A stretch of DNA of 64,000 nucleotides from Phylloscopus collybita (lineage: Eukaryota; Chordata; Aves; Passeriformes; Phylloscopidae). Made by a program: the position numbers and the translations under genes. Shown in pieces: positions 23,978 through 35,339 of this stretch. The notes below the pieces were generated by a model that made no database searches, was not told the DNA's origin, and worked only from the letters and a program-made list of their open reading frames with translations. Each line of letters starts with the position of its first letter. Position 1 is the stretch's first letter. The stretch is from positions 15,281,001-15,345,000 of the forward strand of contig JAJNNQ010000006.1 of NCBI GenBank assembly GCA_027886175.1, read 5' to 3'.

Positions 23978-24240
23978 TCCCCACATGTTACCTAGTTCAA
24001 CACATGATCAAAACAGCTATAATCATGGCAGGCTGCCCATGGCTGTGTCCAAATGAGTCCTGAAAACTTCCAAGTGGGGAGATTTCACAATCTCTCTGGG
24101 AAATCTTTTTTATTGTTTCCTAACAGTAAATTGTAATTTCCCGTATTCTAACTTTTGTCAATTTCTTCTCATCATATCACTATGGTCTTCCAAGAAGATC
24201 TGTTTTCTTCTCTGTATTTTTCACTGAGGTAAGTTTCAAA
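23978..24240 (-). mobile_element. Old CR1 retroposon fragment
   Basis: On the plus strand the order is cacatgttacctagttcaac, then ggctgtgtccaaatgagtcc, aacttccaagtggggagat, cacaatctctctgggaa and a stretch like aattgtaatttcccgtattc. This is the antisense of an old CR1 subfamily. Divergence is high, so boundaries are approximate. Weak similarity may continue to about 24300. Confidence 0.78.
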
Positions 24241-26845
24241 TAGGTCAGAAGCCTAGTCCATAAATGGTGTCTTAGGTCAATCTGACATAGAAGTCTGATA
24301 CAGGAATAAACTACTGTAATTCCACAGTAAATGTTAGCCTTATAAAGCTTAATATCGCTCCTGCTAGTCTGTTTTGGATTCAAAACCTACATATCTACCT
24401 CAATATATGTACTAGCACTGCAGAAGCACTCTTGGGAAACGAAGGGAAGTAAGCATTGTGAGATACATTATCAGAAACAATAGGAGATAATAGTATCATC
24501 CAAGACTTCAGGTTCTTCTTAGTTTTGCAATCATTTTATTGTGTGTCAGGAAGACATATATTCATACACTGCAGAGAGAGGCTGTGATGCAGGAAGAGAC
24601 CCTGTGCAGCTTATTCAGGTGCCTAATTTGTGTTTAAATCTTAGACAACCAGGAATCAACGTAAACTCATTTTTCATTAATTTAACTCATCTTGGTGGAC
24701 TTATGAGATACCCAGGACTTGTAAGAAACATTGGGACCATAGGTTCGAGGTCAGAGTTCCATGCTGCATCTTTGGTGTGTTTTCAGCTGGATAAATCCTC
24801 AGTGCAGTCAGGTAGATGCTTTTGAAGATCTGATGAGAAAACTAGATCTTAAATTGTAGAGTTTTGCCCCTTCAAGAGTACCAGTATACCCATTGTATCT
24901 GTTAAGAACTTTGACACTTTCCTTTAAGGGGATTAATGCATTAAAATTTAAGTGCAAACTGATTGATTTAGATAGCATGATTCAAATTTATCCTGCTTGT
25001 TACAGAATCTTAGTTAGCTAAGATCAATTCAGACCACTTTAATGCAGTGGGAGATTGCTCTCATTTAAACCATCTAAAAGTAGATGTCTAGTCTAAACTA
25101 ATTGCAAATAAGATTTTTGATCAGCGGTGACATCTTTAAAAGGCAACACAGATTAGATAGTAGAAATCAATTCCAGGATTAAATGACTCATGCTCTGTTT
25201 CAAAGCGACTTTCTCTCCACGTTATATGGAGAAGGCACCAAGACCGGTTTGAACAAGTCAACGAATTTTCAGTTGGCGAGCGTTAGGTACATTCCTTTAA
25301 TGCGAAAATATTGTTTCATTTATTTACTTTTTTATTTCTTATGCTAGAGACAACTCATTATATAAGTAGGTCTCTCAAAGAATTTGGGAAAGAACCTATG
25401 ACACTTTTGAATATAAGGAAAACTGAGGCTTTTAGAGGCAGTTTACTTTTTTTTCTTTTTGGTCAAAAAACCCCTAATACATACACTAAAAACTATATGC
25501 AAATTTTAAGATATAGAAATTTTTAATAAATGAGAAAAATATGAAGTAGAATTATAGAAATATTTTTTAAAAAATTGTATTAAATATCTTGTGTTCACAG
25601 ATACCAATTTTGTGTGTTAATGAGGTACATGGTGAAATTTTTAATAACCAAATCAAAACCATAAAGAACAACGATGAAAAAAGCAACAAACAAACTACTT
25701 GAAATACTTCATATTTTTTATTCTGAATGAAAAAGTCTTTTCCTTTACAACAGTTTTTTGTCTTCTGGGTTACAATTGTTCAATTTTTTTTCTGGGTTAG
25801 TTGGGAAATCCCACTATTGCTGGTTTTATGCTTGAAATAAATTATTTTCTTCTACAGTTCTTCCTGAATGTTATTATCAATAAATGAAACACTATGATGT
25901 TCTGCTTTGCTTTATTTATGGCTTTTCTTGTCAGTTTTATGATGTTATTTTCAAGAAAAAAGTATATCAACATTGTATGTCCTCAAAGAGTTTACATGTT
26001 GAAATATCTATGACATCTTGGGATCCAGTTTTCCCCATTTTCCAGTTTATAAAGCCTATATAAAGTGTAGGTATTGTTAAGAACCTCTCTTCAGCAAGTA
26101 TTAAAATTATGTTTTCCTCATACCAATATTTTGAAATCACATTCTCAGGATTAGGGTTCATTTTATAGTAAAATATCATAGGTTTTAATGTGGAAATCTC
26201 AAGACATCCAGTGATCTATATGACTTGATCTATAGATTATTACACATATTTTATTATTATTTAGTGTATATTACACTCTTTGTTCATGAGAGAAACATTG
26301 CTAAATCATCAATTTTGTTCTTTTTTGATAGGTTGTTAAATTCTGTTGGACATTTTGTTAGACAGCTAATAATAAAAGCTTTTTATCATCTCAGCTTAAT
26401 TCAACAAAAGCATATCTTGCCACTTTGGACTATCATTCTGAGGATTACCAAACTTCTGAATCTGCTTGTCTACCTCTATCCATCACCAGGTAACAGTTTA
26501 TCCCTCTTTTTCTGTGTAATAACTTTTCAAAATAAGCCCAGCGTCAAGTGTTATGCCTTTCTGTTCTAATGGCATGCTATTCCTGTTTGTATACAGGAAT
26601 TATTCCATATTTTAGCGTAAATTCTCAGTTCTTTCTTATTTACAGTTGCATTTTTCTTGTTACTATAAAATTCTTACTAGCTTCTTTTGTCAAGCCTCTA
26701 GTTTATATATGATAATTTATCTCTGAAGAATTCTTGAGACTCAATGAAGCCCAGAGTTCTTCTCTGACTTGATCAAGGAAATATATTAAAGCAAACATAT
26801 TCTTCTAGTAACATAGAAAGAAATATAGGCATGAGAGACTAAAAA
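24241..26845. other. AT-rich non-coding stretch
   Basis: An open frame at 24541-24825 has a reasonable-looking composition but starts at GTG and has no supporting splice or repeat evidence. A CpG-retaining patch lies at 25206-25304 (see findings). Otherwise nothing is recognised. Confidence 0.35.
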
Positions 26846-26956
26846 TGTGGTGGTTTTTTTTTTCGTTTTGGGTATTTTTTGTTTTGTTTGTGGTTTTGTT
26901 TTGTTTTTGGTTTTGTTTTTGGGGTTTTTTTTGGTTTGTTTGGGGGTTTTTTTGTG

Positions 26957-26993
<37 letters not shown>

Positions 26994-27026
26994 GTTTGGT
27001 TTTTGTTTTGTTTTGTTTTGTTTTTT
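26846..27026. repeat. G/T low-complexity tract with poly(T) core
   Basis: Almost only G and T on the plus strand, with C at just two or three positions, and a poly(T) run near 26958-26992. It is the source of the F/W/V-rich open frames on plus and the K/N/T/Q-rich frame on minus (26786-27244). Confidence 0.93.
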
Positions 27027-27403
27027 CCTAACTGAACTAGCTTTCTGTTCCCACTGGTATCACATGATTTAGAAAGAAGGGAAGGTGAGTGGAAGAAAGA
27101 TTTAGGAGAGGCTTTCACAACAATAAATCCCATTCCTGAAAGTCGAGGTAGACATAAAGGAAAGATAAATTTCATATTACACGAGGGGTAGTGTTCACAT
27201 CTATGTTGCGCACACTTTAATTTAGGTATTTGAATGCAATACACTGCATCCTAATTTAGGATTGAAACTTCCGATAGACATGGCTAGGGAGCTGCTCAGA
27301 TAGAAGCATTTTCAACCATTTGAGATGCCTTTGGAAATCCAAGACAGATGTAATATGGTAAAAAAATGACTGGTTAAAGGAAATTGAATATATCTCACAA
27401 TGC

Positions 27404-27745
27404 ACCAGACACCTTGTGAATAACTGTCGCTGTGAGACACAAAGGAGGAGATGAGGACTCGTTCAGAAGGCTGGGACTCCTCACAGGAGGAGCCAAGAGG
27501 TTTATTGTCCAAACCTATTTTATACCTTATTACTAAGAACCCTCCTTAGAGGTGGGACCCCTGGAACCATTGGTCACTTGTAGAGGCCATCACACGAAGT
27601 CCTTTCCGTGGGAAAGCGTGTGGAAAAACATCTTAGTTTACAAAATAGCATGACTTGTTTAGCAGTTCTGTCCTGGGAACAGAATTCCCAGAAACCAAAA
27701 CATGACAGGCACAAACCGTGGCAACAAATAACTCAACAGTTACAG
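27404..27745 (-). mobile_element. Avian ERV solo LTR, antisense, compact promoter/poly(A) layout
   Basis: On the minus strand the sequence holds TATAAAAT (27517-27524) and, about 11 bases downstream, AATAAA (27501-27506), then a C/T-rich U5-like stretch. A TATA box almost overlapping the polyadenylation signal implies a very short R region, as in alpharetrovirus-type LTRs. One possible 5' end is a TGTAAC at about 27743 and one possible 3' end is a CA near 27411. I could not find a matching target-site duplication, so the boundaries are estimates. No gag/pol sequence is adjacent. Confidence 0.6.
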
Positions 27746-27749
27746 AATG

Positions 27750-29270
27750 GGCTATAATGGAAAGTCAGAAATCTTGAACTAGATACAATTGTCTAATTGT
27801 AAGCATAAAGGGGTATTTGAGCTATTCTCAATAATCTGAGCATCCACCTGGGAGTGGCAGACATTGCAGTGGACACATGGGAAACAATTCTTTCAGGAAT
27901 TGTAGTTAAAGATCAAATCATATTACCACAGGACATCTGAGTTTATTAGTGTCATAGTATTGAATTGAGTTTTGATTTCTATTTTTGATCTATTCACTCA
28001 GTTATAGCTGCAAATTTCTTTATTGTTTATGGTTTACATAGATGGTAACGTATACAGCATTTCATCACCAAACAGGACCAACAGTTTAAAATTATTTCCT
28101 TCATGTTTAAAGATGATGACAGAAAAAGAAACTTTGTGAACAACTCATAATATAATTTATACCTAACCTAATATATACCTAACAGCTTAAGAAGCAAATA
28201 GTCTAAATTTTGATGAGTTTTCTATAAATGGGAAAAATATGTATTTTTTTAAAACAATCAAGTGAATTGTGTAATCATGTCCACTTTCTATCATCTCTGT
28301 GGTCAATGGGGAGGATTTACGGAGAAACCTTTTAAACTATGAAAGATATAAAAAGAAGTCAAAGCATACAGCCTTGCTAAATGTAAAACCAAGAATGAGG
28401 GCCTGAGTTTAAATGCACTTGCAAAAAAATGAATGGGGATTATGGGGAAGATGACTGGTGAAGCATTTTCTGATCTCTTCTTCACGTCAGTCTGAACCCA
28501 GATTAGGCATCTTTGCTATTCCAAGGTAAACATGCAGAGATAAACTCTTAGACAGGAGAGAGAATGACTCAAGTCCCGAAAAAAGAAGAACTGAACTAGC
28601 ACAGGTGAAATTGTTGACAGATAATGAGGGCTGAATAATGATTCTGTGATTTTGATAAAAAACAGTCATTGCAGTCGTCAGAAAGATTATTTCAGTCAGT
28701 GAAAATTTCACTCATTATTTCAATGATACTTTCACTGAAGAGAAATCTGTGCCCAGTGAAGGAAAAAGGAGAAAAAACAGAGAAGAGCTTGAAACTATTC
28801 TTTTGAGTCTCTTTTTTGTTTGCCAGAATCAAGTCCCTTTTTACTAAAAGATAGATTGAAAATATAATTTTCCCCTTTTGATTCGTTGGTATAGATAGTT
28901 CATACATATCATCTAAAGTAGAATTTTAGTTATTTTGGGGAAGAAAATCTCATTGTGATTCCACAGAATTGGTTTAATTGGTCTCTCACAATGCCAGGTG
29001 TTTATATCATTTCTGAGAAATAATAGAAGGAGATGGAGCTTCAGAGTCTCTGCAGCAGGAACCTGCAGATTTTTCAAGATTAACTTTTCTATACTTACAT
29101 CACGTAAAACTTGTTTTTTTCCTAGTTTCTGAACTTAAAACTTTTCTGTTTGTGAAATACAGTAGGTTTTCCTTCTGCCAATAATAACATATGTACATCT
29201 CTTGAAGTAGATGTTACAACTACTGACTTTTGGATTATCAAAATTTAGGCTTATTTACGTTTGTTGTGTT
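27750..29270. other. AT-rich non-coding stretch
   Basis: No feature that I can support. A single tgattctgtgattttg at about 28638 resembles a CR1 tail, but no CR1 body precedes it. Confidence 0.35.
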
Positions 29271-29275
29271 GCCCT

Positions 29276-29400
29276 TGTCTGGACACCAAGTACCCACCAA
29301 GGTGGTCTATCACTTCCCTTCCCAGACAGACAGGGGAGAGAAAAAAAAGGTGGAAAACCAATTGTAGGTCGAGAAAAGGCAGCTTACTGAAGTAAAAGTG
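29276..29400 (-). mobile_element. Fragment of another avian ERV-type repeat
   Basis: tctggacaccaagtacccac, then ggtctatcacttcccttccc and gacaggggagagaaaa, follow the end of a second abundant bird LTR-type repeat that I remember with the line CACCAAAGC..CTCTATCACTCCCC. Only about 125 bases are present. It abuts the LTR at 29566-30142. Its orientation is assigned from memory of that consensus. Confidence 0.55.
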
Positions 29401-29565
29401 CAAGTTTGTACATACACAAGCAAAGAGAAGGAAAAAATAGGTTTATTCTCTGTTGCAGTCTTATCAGGTGGTGGTGCAGGTGGTAAAGGTGCCGCAACCT
29501 TCCTCCCTAGAAGCATCTTTAAAAAGATACCTAGATCGATGGAGGACAGGAACTCTCAGGCAGAG

Positions 29566-29704
29566 AGTGATTCAGCTCTTTGTGCACCCTTAGGTGCAAA
29601 GTGATGTCACTCTTTGGTGCATTGTCAAGTGTAAAGTGATTTACTCTCTAGTGCACTCTCAGCTGCAGAGTGATCTGCTCTTTGAGGAGCTGCCTGAGCA
29701 GCAG
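29566..29704. repeat. 34-35-bp tandem repeat, four units
   Basis: agtgat begins units at 29566, 29600, 29635 and 29669. Each continues with a ctcttt/ctctct line, a gtgca line and a ctgca/gtgcaa end. Units are clearly diverged from one another. Confidence 0.85.
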
Positions 29705-30142
29705 AGCCGTGTTTGCCACCCCGGGCGGCGCAGGAGGAACAGCGAGACGGGGTCTCTCTGATCTCCAGGGGAGCTTCTTTATTCCACACATCTGGAGCAC
29801 AAAAGAGCCCAAGACCCCACGGCGAGTGGGATTATACAGGGTAGCAAGGGGTGGAGTTTCAGAACTTAGCCAACCGGGAGAGGAATTGGGAAAGGTACCA
29901 GTCAGGGAAGGATCCAAACCAGACCAATCGGCTGAGGTAAAAAAGAACCAAAGAACTGATTAACACATTTCTTAATTGTAACATAGAGATCTCTTTGCCA
30001 GGATTTCTCCTTTAGGGGGTTGTGTTTATATTCTGTCTGGCCTAACCACTCCCTTTCTAAGGGAGCATGTTTATATTATTGTTTGGCTTCTCTCCAGGGG
30101 TGTATGTTTGTATTAACACTATCTGGCTTAACAGCTTGCACA
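29566..30142 (-). mobile_element. LTR-like element with internal tandem repeats, antisense
   Basis: Read on the minus strand the parts come in the order of a retroviral LTR. A TGTG start lies near 30142, followed by a U3-like stretch with about three degenerate 37-45-bp direct repeats (30010-30134), TATAAT at 29831-29836, AATAAAG at 29777-29783, and a GC-rich U5-like stretch with several CpG (29700-29760). Four 34-35-bp tandem units follow (29566-29704). Direct repeats in U3 are common retroviral enhancer architecture. No open gag, pol or env frame is present. Open frames at 29398-29604, 29648-29917 and 29670-29963 fall inside this repeat. The 3' boundary is not fixed. Confidence 0.6.
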
Positions 30143-30157
30143 CTTCTCTGTTTCCCT

Positions 30158-30542
30158 TCAGCAAGAGATGTTCAGCCACTCCCCAGGAAGCAGGGCTTCA
30201 GCATGTGTAGCAGTTACTCAGGAGGGCAAACGTAAATAACGAAGTTCTACCCTCTCCTTCTCATTTCCTTAGCTTTTATATCTGAGCTGACATCATATGG
30301 GATGGAAAATCCCTTTGGTTAATTTGGTTCAGCTGGCCTGGTTGTGTCCCCTCCCAGGATCTTGGCCACCCCTTGATGTGGGAAGAATGTTGTGAGACAG
30401 CCCTGATGCAGTGCAAGCCCCTGCTCAGCTGTACCCAAAGCCCTGGGATGCTATCAACACCTTTTCAGGTGCCAGTGCAAAGCGTGGCACTGTGAAGACT
30501 GCCATAGGAAAATGAGCTCCACTCAGCCAGACCCAATACAAT
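30158..30542 (-). mobile_element. Avian ERV solo LTR, antisense, 5'-U3 to mid part
   Basis: Same family as 10573. Landmarks on plus are gatgttcagccactccccag, ggaagcagggcttcagcatg, a TATA region agcttttatatctgagctga, then catatgggatggaaaatccc, ggctggcctggttgtgtcccc-like text and a terminal ccactcagccagacccaata at about 30518-30537. It directly follows the tandem-repeat LTR, so several ERV insertions have accumulated at this spot. Confidence 0.82.
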
Positions 30543-30544
30543 CT

Positions 30545-32640
30545 CTACCCCTTATTCCACACCATTTGTTCCATGCTCAGATTCTACACAATTTACATAT
30601 CTTTTAAAAATTCCACTGGTTTTGTTTCTCATTATTGAAAACCCTTCTTACTAATTCATACAACTCAAACTGCATCTTTAAACTGATACCTAAGATACAG
30701 ACTTATATCTTTTCATAAATACTGTACCCTGTCCTTTCACAAGCAGAAAATATTTTCCCATTTCATGGGCTTCCTCTGCCCCTCAAGATTTATGATTCGG
30801 GCTTCATCTTACTGGGATGGATACTCAAGACAGGAGAAAGAGCACAATCAATCAGTGGGCACTGATACCATCCTGGCTCAGGTCATTGTTGCACTCTCCT
30901 TGCTCCTCTCAAAATTCAGTCTTTGTTGGTTCAATGTCTTCCTGCTACTTACTTCCTGCAACATAAGACTTAAACCTCAGATTATCTTCCCTCCAAGGTT
31001 TAAACTCTTTGAGGCGCACACTGGGTCCCCACATTCTTCTGCATTATCCACCAAGTATGCCCTGATCCTTAAGCAAAGACAATCCCATGAATGAGTTTGC
31101 ATTTTGCCATGGGAGGAGAAATCCACACAGCTACAGTAAAGGTGAATTTTAAAAATGCCTAAAAAAAAAGAATAAAATCCATGTGCAGTTGAGGTTTTTT
31201 TTGAAAGCATGTTTCAGATCTTTTTCCCCAAATTGTGAACTTGATGAGTTTGACACTTTGTGACAGATACGAACATTTTGAGCTTTGAGTCTTATAGAAC
31301 ACTATGAAATGTTTCACCTTCTTGTCACCTTTCCAGATAAACACCAGAAAAATGTCAGTATGAGAGAGATGACAGGGTGTAATACACACAAAAAAGGCAA
31401 AGAAAATATGAAGCTAGTATTTCTTTTGTCATGTCCTTGTAGCAACCTCTTTCCCCTCTATATCAGGGCTTTCTACTTCACTGCTCTGTTTGCCTCAACA
31501 AAGATATTTCCCTCCCCATTATCCTTGTCCAATCCCATTCTTTTTTCTTTCTATATTTCCTTCTGACTTCCTAGATCAGAAGACTGAACTAAAAATAAAT
31601 AAATAAAAAATAGCTAAATATTTTAATTGGAAGTAACTATTTTATGCTCTCTTTATAATTGGCATAGAGAAGTATGCACCTGCAAAAATACTGCAGTTAT
31701 TCTTAATGGTCTATTTTAGAATCTTAATTTCTGTTTGTTGTAAATATAACCTAAAATGGCTAGTTCTGTTATGAATTTCTAACTCCTTAAAGTATAACTT
31801 TGTGTGGAGGAATACTCTCTTAATTTTTTAGCTAGAATAAGAAAAAGGCAAAAACAGCTGCAGAGTATAAAAAATATAATTAAGTGTGCTCTGTCCTTAA
31901 TTTCCTTTAATTTCCATTAAGAACTTACTTTCCAAAGAACAAACTGATTTTCCCAGTATCCATCCAATATTTATATCCCTTGTTATATTTATATTTTATT
32001 CAGTTTTTGCAACATTTAGTCTTCTCAGGACTGCTTAATCTGTGAAATACTTTTTGAGACACTCAGACACATTATTTTTTCTGCATTACCATGTAGTCCA
32101 AAGATATGTTCTGCTTTCTGAAGCATATGGGAATATGGGCATTAAAGCACATGTTGGACTTCTGCTTGCACTTGCTCTCCCATTAAAGCTTAAAACATGC
32201 AATTTCCACATCTTTAAAGGAAGCTACAAGCTGACTTGAAGCATTCACAAGCAAGCTTAAAATACTCAAAATTACTTATAAACGTGATCTGAACTGAATA
32301 TTTTGACCTCAGGAGATTTTATTGGAAAAGTTGTATTTATATATAAATAAACTAATCAGAGATTTAGAGTTAAATATCTCTTATATATATCATACATAAG
32401 TGTACATCTCTCTATAAATGTAGAAATAGTCCTTTAATTTAAAGTAAGACACATAAGTTTTAAAATGAAGACCTGAATCTAAATTTTAAGAATGTCTTTA
32501 TTTCATATATGGATGAGTGCGAGAGGCTGTTCCTGAAGAAAATTTATGTCTGAGATGAGACTTTGTTCCCAAAGAAGGCCTCTCTTTTTCAATTGGCTTT
32601 TTAAAGTATGTAATATGGTATAGGCTTGGACCTGTCTCTA
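30545..32640. other. AT-rich non-coding stretch
   Basis: Open frames such as 30765-31094 lack splice context and recognisable content. No repeat is recognised. Confidence 0.35.
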
Positions 32641-32643
32641 TGA

Positions 32644-32644
<1 letters not shown>

Positions 32645-32675
<31 letters not shown>
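32645..32675. repeat. poly(A), 31 bp
   Basis: An uninterrupted A run followed by tttaaaaaaaa. No polyadenylation hexamer precedes it. Confidence 0.93.
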
Positions 32676-32678
<3 letters not shown>

Positions 32679-33379
32679 AAAAAAAATGGCAGATGGATGA
32701 GATAGCAGCTCAGATTCCTTTAGCTGTATTTATGGTGTTAAAAAAATAGGAGTAGGGCCATGGTCATCCATAATGTTTAATTGTCAGTTTGTTTTTCCAT
32801 CCTTTTTTGGACGACCCCGAGCAAGTCACTAGATAGCAAAACACAGGTTCAAGGTTCAAAAAAATACAAGTCCTAAAAATACCTCATTCTGGAGAAAAAT
32901 ACCTAAGAGAGGGTGCAAATACCACTATTGTTGTATGTTTTTCCATGCTCTGTGTTATGCCTGTGTGCTGCACACCCTCAAAATGTTGTCTATGCTCACT
33001 CCCTCACAAATACAGCAATATGTATGTGATACATGCACCAGACCACTAGGGTACACCAAGAAACTTAGAAGACAGGTTTTATATAAAGTGAACATACTTT
33101 GCTTTGCAGGAACTAACATTTGGTCTGTGGGCTAGGAAGAACTTCCTGAAACTGCTAATTTAGCACTGGAAGTGTTTTAATGCCTAACTTTGGTTTCAAT
33201 GATATTCTGCTACATGGTCTGTTGTCCTCCTTCAAATACTTTGGGATGGATGGGTTAACATCTTCTACATCAAAACCCAAAATCTATTATTTGAGCATTA
33301 GCAAAAATTAAGAAAACATACCAGTTCTGTGTGTATAATCATGTGATTGTGAACATATCAATAAGGAGGTTGGAAGAGA

Positions 33380-33750
33380 ATTACATTTTGAGCCATATGC
33401 CCTGCCATATTTTTCTCAAGCAAGACATCTGAGGGAATGAAGTAGAATTAATCATATTAAAGTGCCTTTATGTTTCTGTTCCTGAAGGTATGCAAATATT
33501 CCACTAAGGAGGATTAAATTTAAAATTAATTTGGGAATTTTGCTTCCCTTTTAGTGGGAATTAGAAAGAGCTTCTTTACTCCATTTTAGTGAATTATTCA
33601 CTTACTTGTAGGGTTATCTTTTATTGGCAATTGAGGATTCAGACACTTGCTGAAAGCTAACCAAGTGTTTAAGTGGCTAGATGAAATAAATGGAAGTTTT
33701 GAATGAGGGCCAGACCCTTTATCCTGGGAGTTAAAACATTTTTCATGGTC
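33380..33750. promoter_or_regulatory. Candidate conserved non-coding element with octamer motif
   Basis: A perfect POU octamer, ATGCAAAT, sits at 33490-33497 in a mixed-composition stretch rich in TTAAT-type motifs. The call rests on sequence texture and one motif only; no alignment was available. Confidence 0.2.
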
Positions 33751-34464
33751 AAGAAGACTGCTCCTAACATTAAAAGAAAGAAGAAAATGTAAGACAAGAG
33801 ATTGTGCTAACTTTTCTAATAAGCTGGACTTTACCCTGGTTGTATAAAGCTATCCCTGTAACCAAAGACCAAAAGCAAAATATTAATTTCATGCCTTCCA
33901 TGTCTCTAGACAGTATTGACTGCTGCATCATGATACACAACTAGGTTCTATGTTACTTGGCTTTAGAAAACTATTATGTAAAATCTGAGCTGTTATCCTG
34001 AACCCGCTTTATTGACATTGGACAGAACCAGGGACTGCAGTGTAATTGAGGTTTCTAAGCATCTAACAGCGTGAGAGTATCTTCTCCTTGTGTTGTGGGG
34101 TCATGCTTCCCAAAAGTAAGCATGTCAGCCTGGATTAACCACCATTCATATTCACTTTATGAGGTATCCAGTAACATTCCATATGATCTGTAGCTGACAA
34201 GCCAAAAAAGCTCGTGTGCGCCTGTTCTTTAGTGCCACCACTTGAGAGATGCTGGATATCTCAGATCACCCAGCATTGTCTCAAGTATCAATGTCTGTGT
34301 GGTAAGTGCAGGCAAATGAAAGAATTTCATCAAGAGAGAAATTACAGTCTACAAGTATTTTCTTTCCTAAGCCAAAAAATGTATTTAGATTCACTAGCAC
34401 TGATTAGAGAACCAATCTTCACCACTTCCTTGTTCTTTTAACTTCTCAGATGGTCTGACATACT

Positions 34465-34923
34465 ATGTCTTCCTGGTCATGCATTGAGCCATACTCTATG
34501 TCTTCCTCATCAAAATTCTCTGTTCTTCAAACCTTTCCATCTGATTGTCACTTCTGCTTTATTAATCTCAGCCCTGAGTTCAACAGTTATGTTTTCACCA
34601 CTTGGAAGCCCTCAGTCCTGCTAATTACAAAGTGCTGTTACAGGGACACCTTTTTACCATTTATCATTTTCTTCATGTCAGTCCTCCTAAACTTTTCCAA
34701 TGTTTCCATAATCTTCCAGTGTAAATGGTGGGGATTCTCTTTATCTGCAGAGTCCTTGTCACTGCTCCTCCAGTTCTCTCAGAATCTCCCCATTCTCAAG
34801 AATGCTTACACTGTTGCCCTGGGTGAAAATGCCTATGCTCTCTCTGCCTCTGTCCACTTGCCTTCTGTTCCTATCTCAGTTCCTTCAAAGCAGCCTTTGA
34901 AGGTTTCCTGCAAACAGCTCTGA
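34465..34923 (+). other. Long unidentified open frame, probably not a gene
   Basis: This is the longest open frame not caused by low-complexity sequence (152 codons). It is rich in S, F and L and begins in a C/T-rich region. It has no recognisable domain, no signal peptide and no Kozak-like start that stands out. A pyrimidine-rich strand depletes the stop codons TAA, TAG and TGA, which explains the length. I list it so that it is not mistaken for a supported gene. Confidence 0.2.
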
Positions 34924-35339
34924 AAAACTGTAAGGTGCAGCACAGGGCATGATTTTTTTTTTTAATCTATTATTTAACAATATCTAACTGTAAGGGATTT
35001 TGTGACTTGATCTTGTTGACACATAGACTCTCGTTCAATGACAAGTGAGGGTATTTATTATGTAGCTGCAGAGAGAAGAATGTATAACTTTGTCTAAAAC
35101 AGCCAAGCTTTTATGGTATTAACACAGCTTTTACGGTAATGACAAACTTAAGTGTGCTTTATAACTTTGTTGCTGAATTTAAAGACAGAATAGTAAAATC
35201 ACTAGGTAGTATGAGTAAAAAAAAGAGAGAGAGAAAATAAAATAAAATAAAAAAGCTATTTAATGTTTCTATTCAGCTTTTTAATGTACTGTGGAAGGCA
35301 GTGGTTAGAGTGGGTCATACATCACTATGTTAAAATGCT

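Noticed and set aside
24541..24825. 94-codon open frame
   Set aside because: GTG start and no domain. Several frames of this length are expected by chance in 64 kb read in six frames.
26786..27244. 152-codon minus-strand open frame
   Set aside because: Its middle is a translated G/T tract (K/N/T/Q repeats), and the flanks have no splice or domain support.
28630..28660. CR1 tail (tgattctgtgattttg)
   Set aside because: One octamer-like copy only, and no CR1 body upstream.
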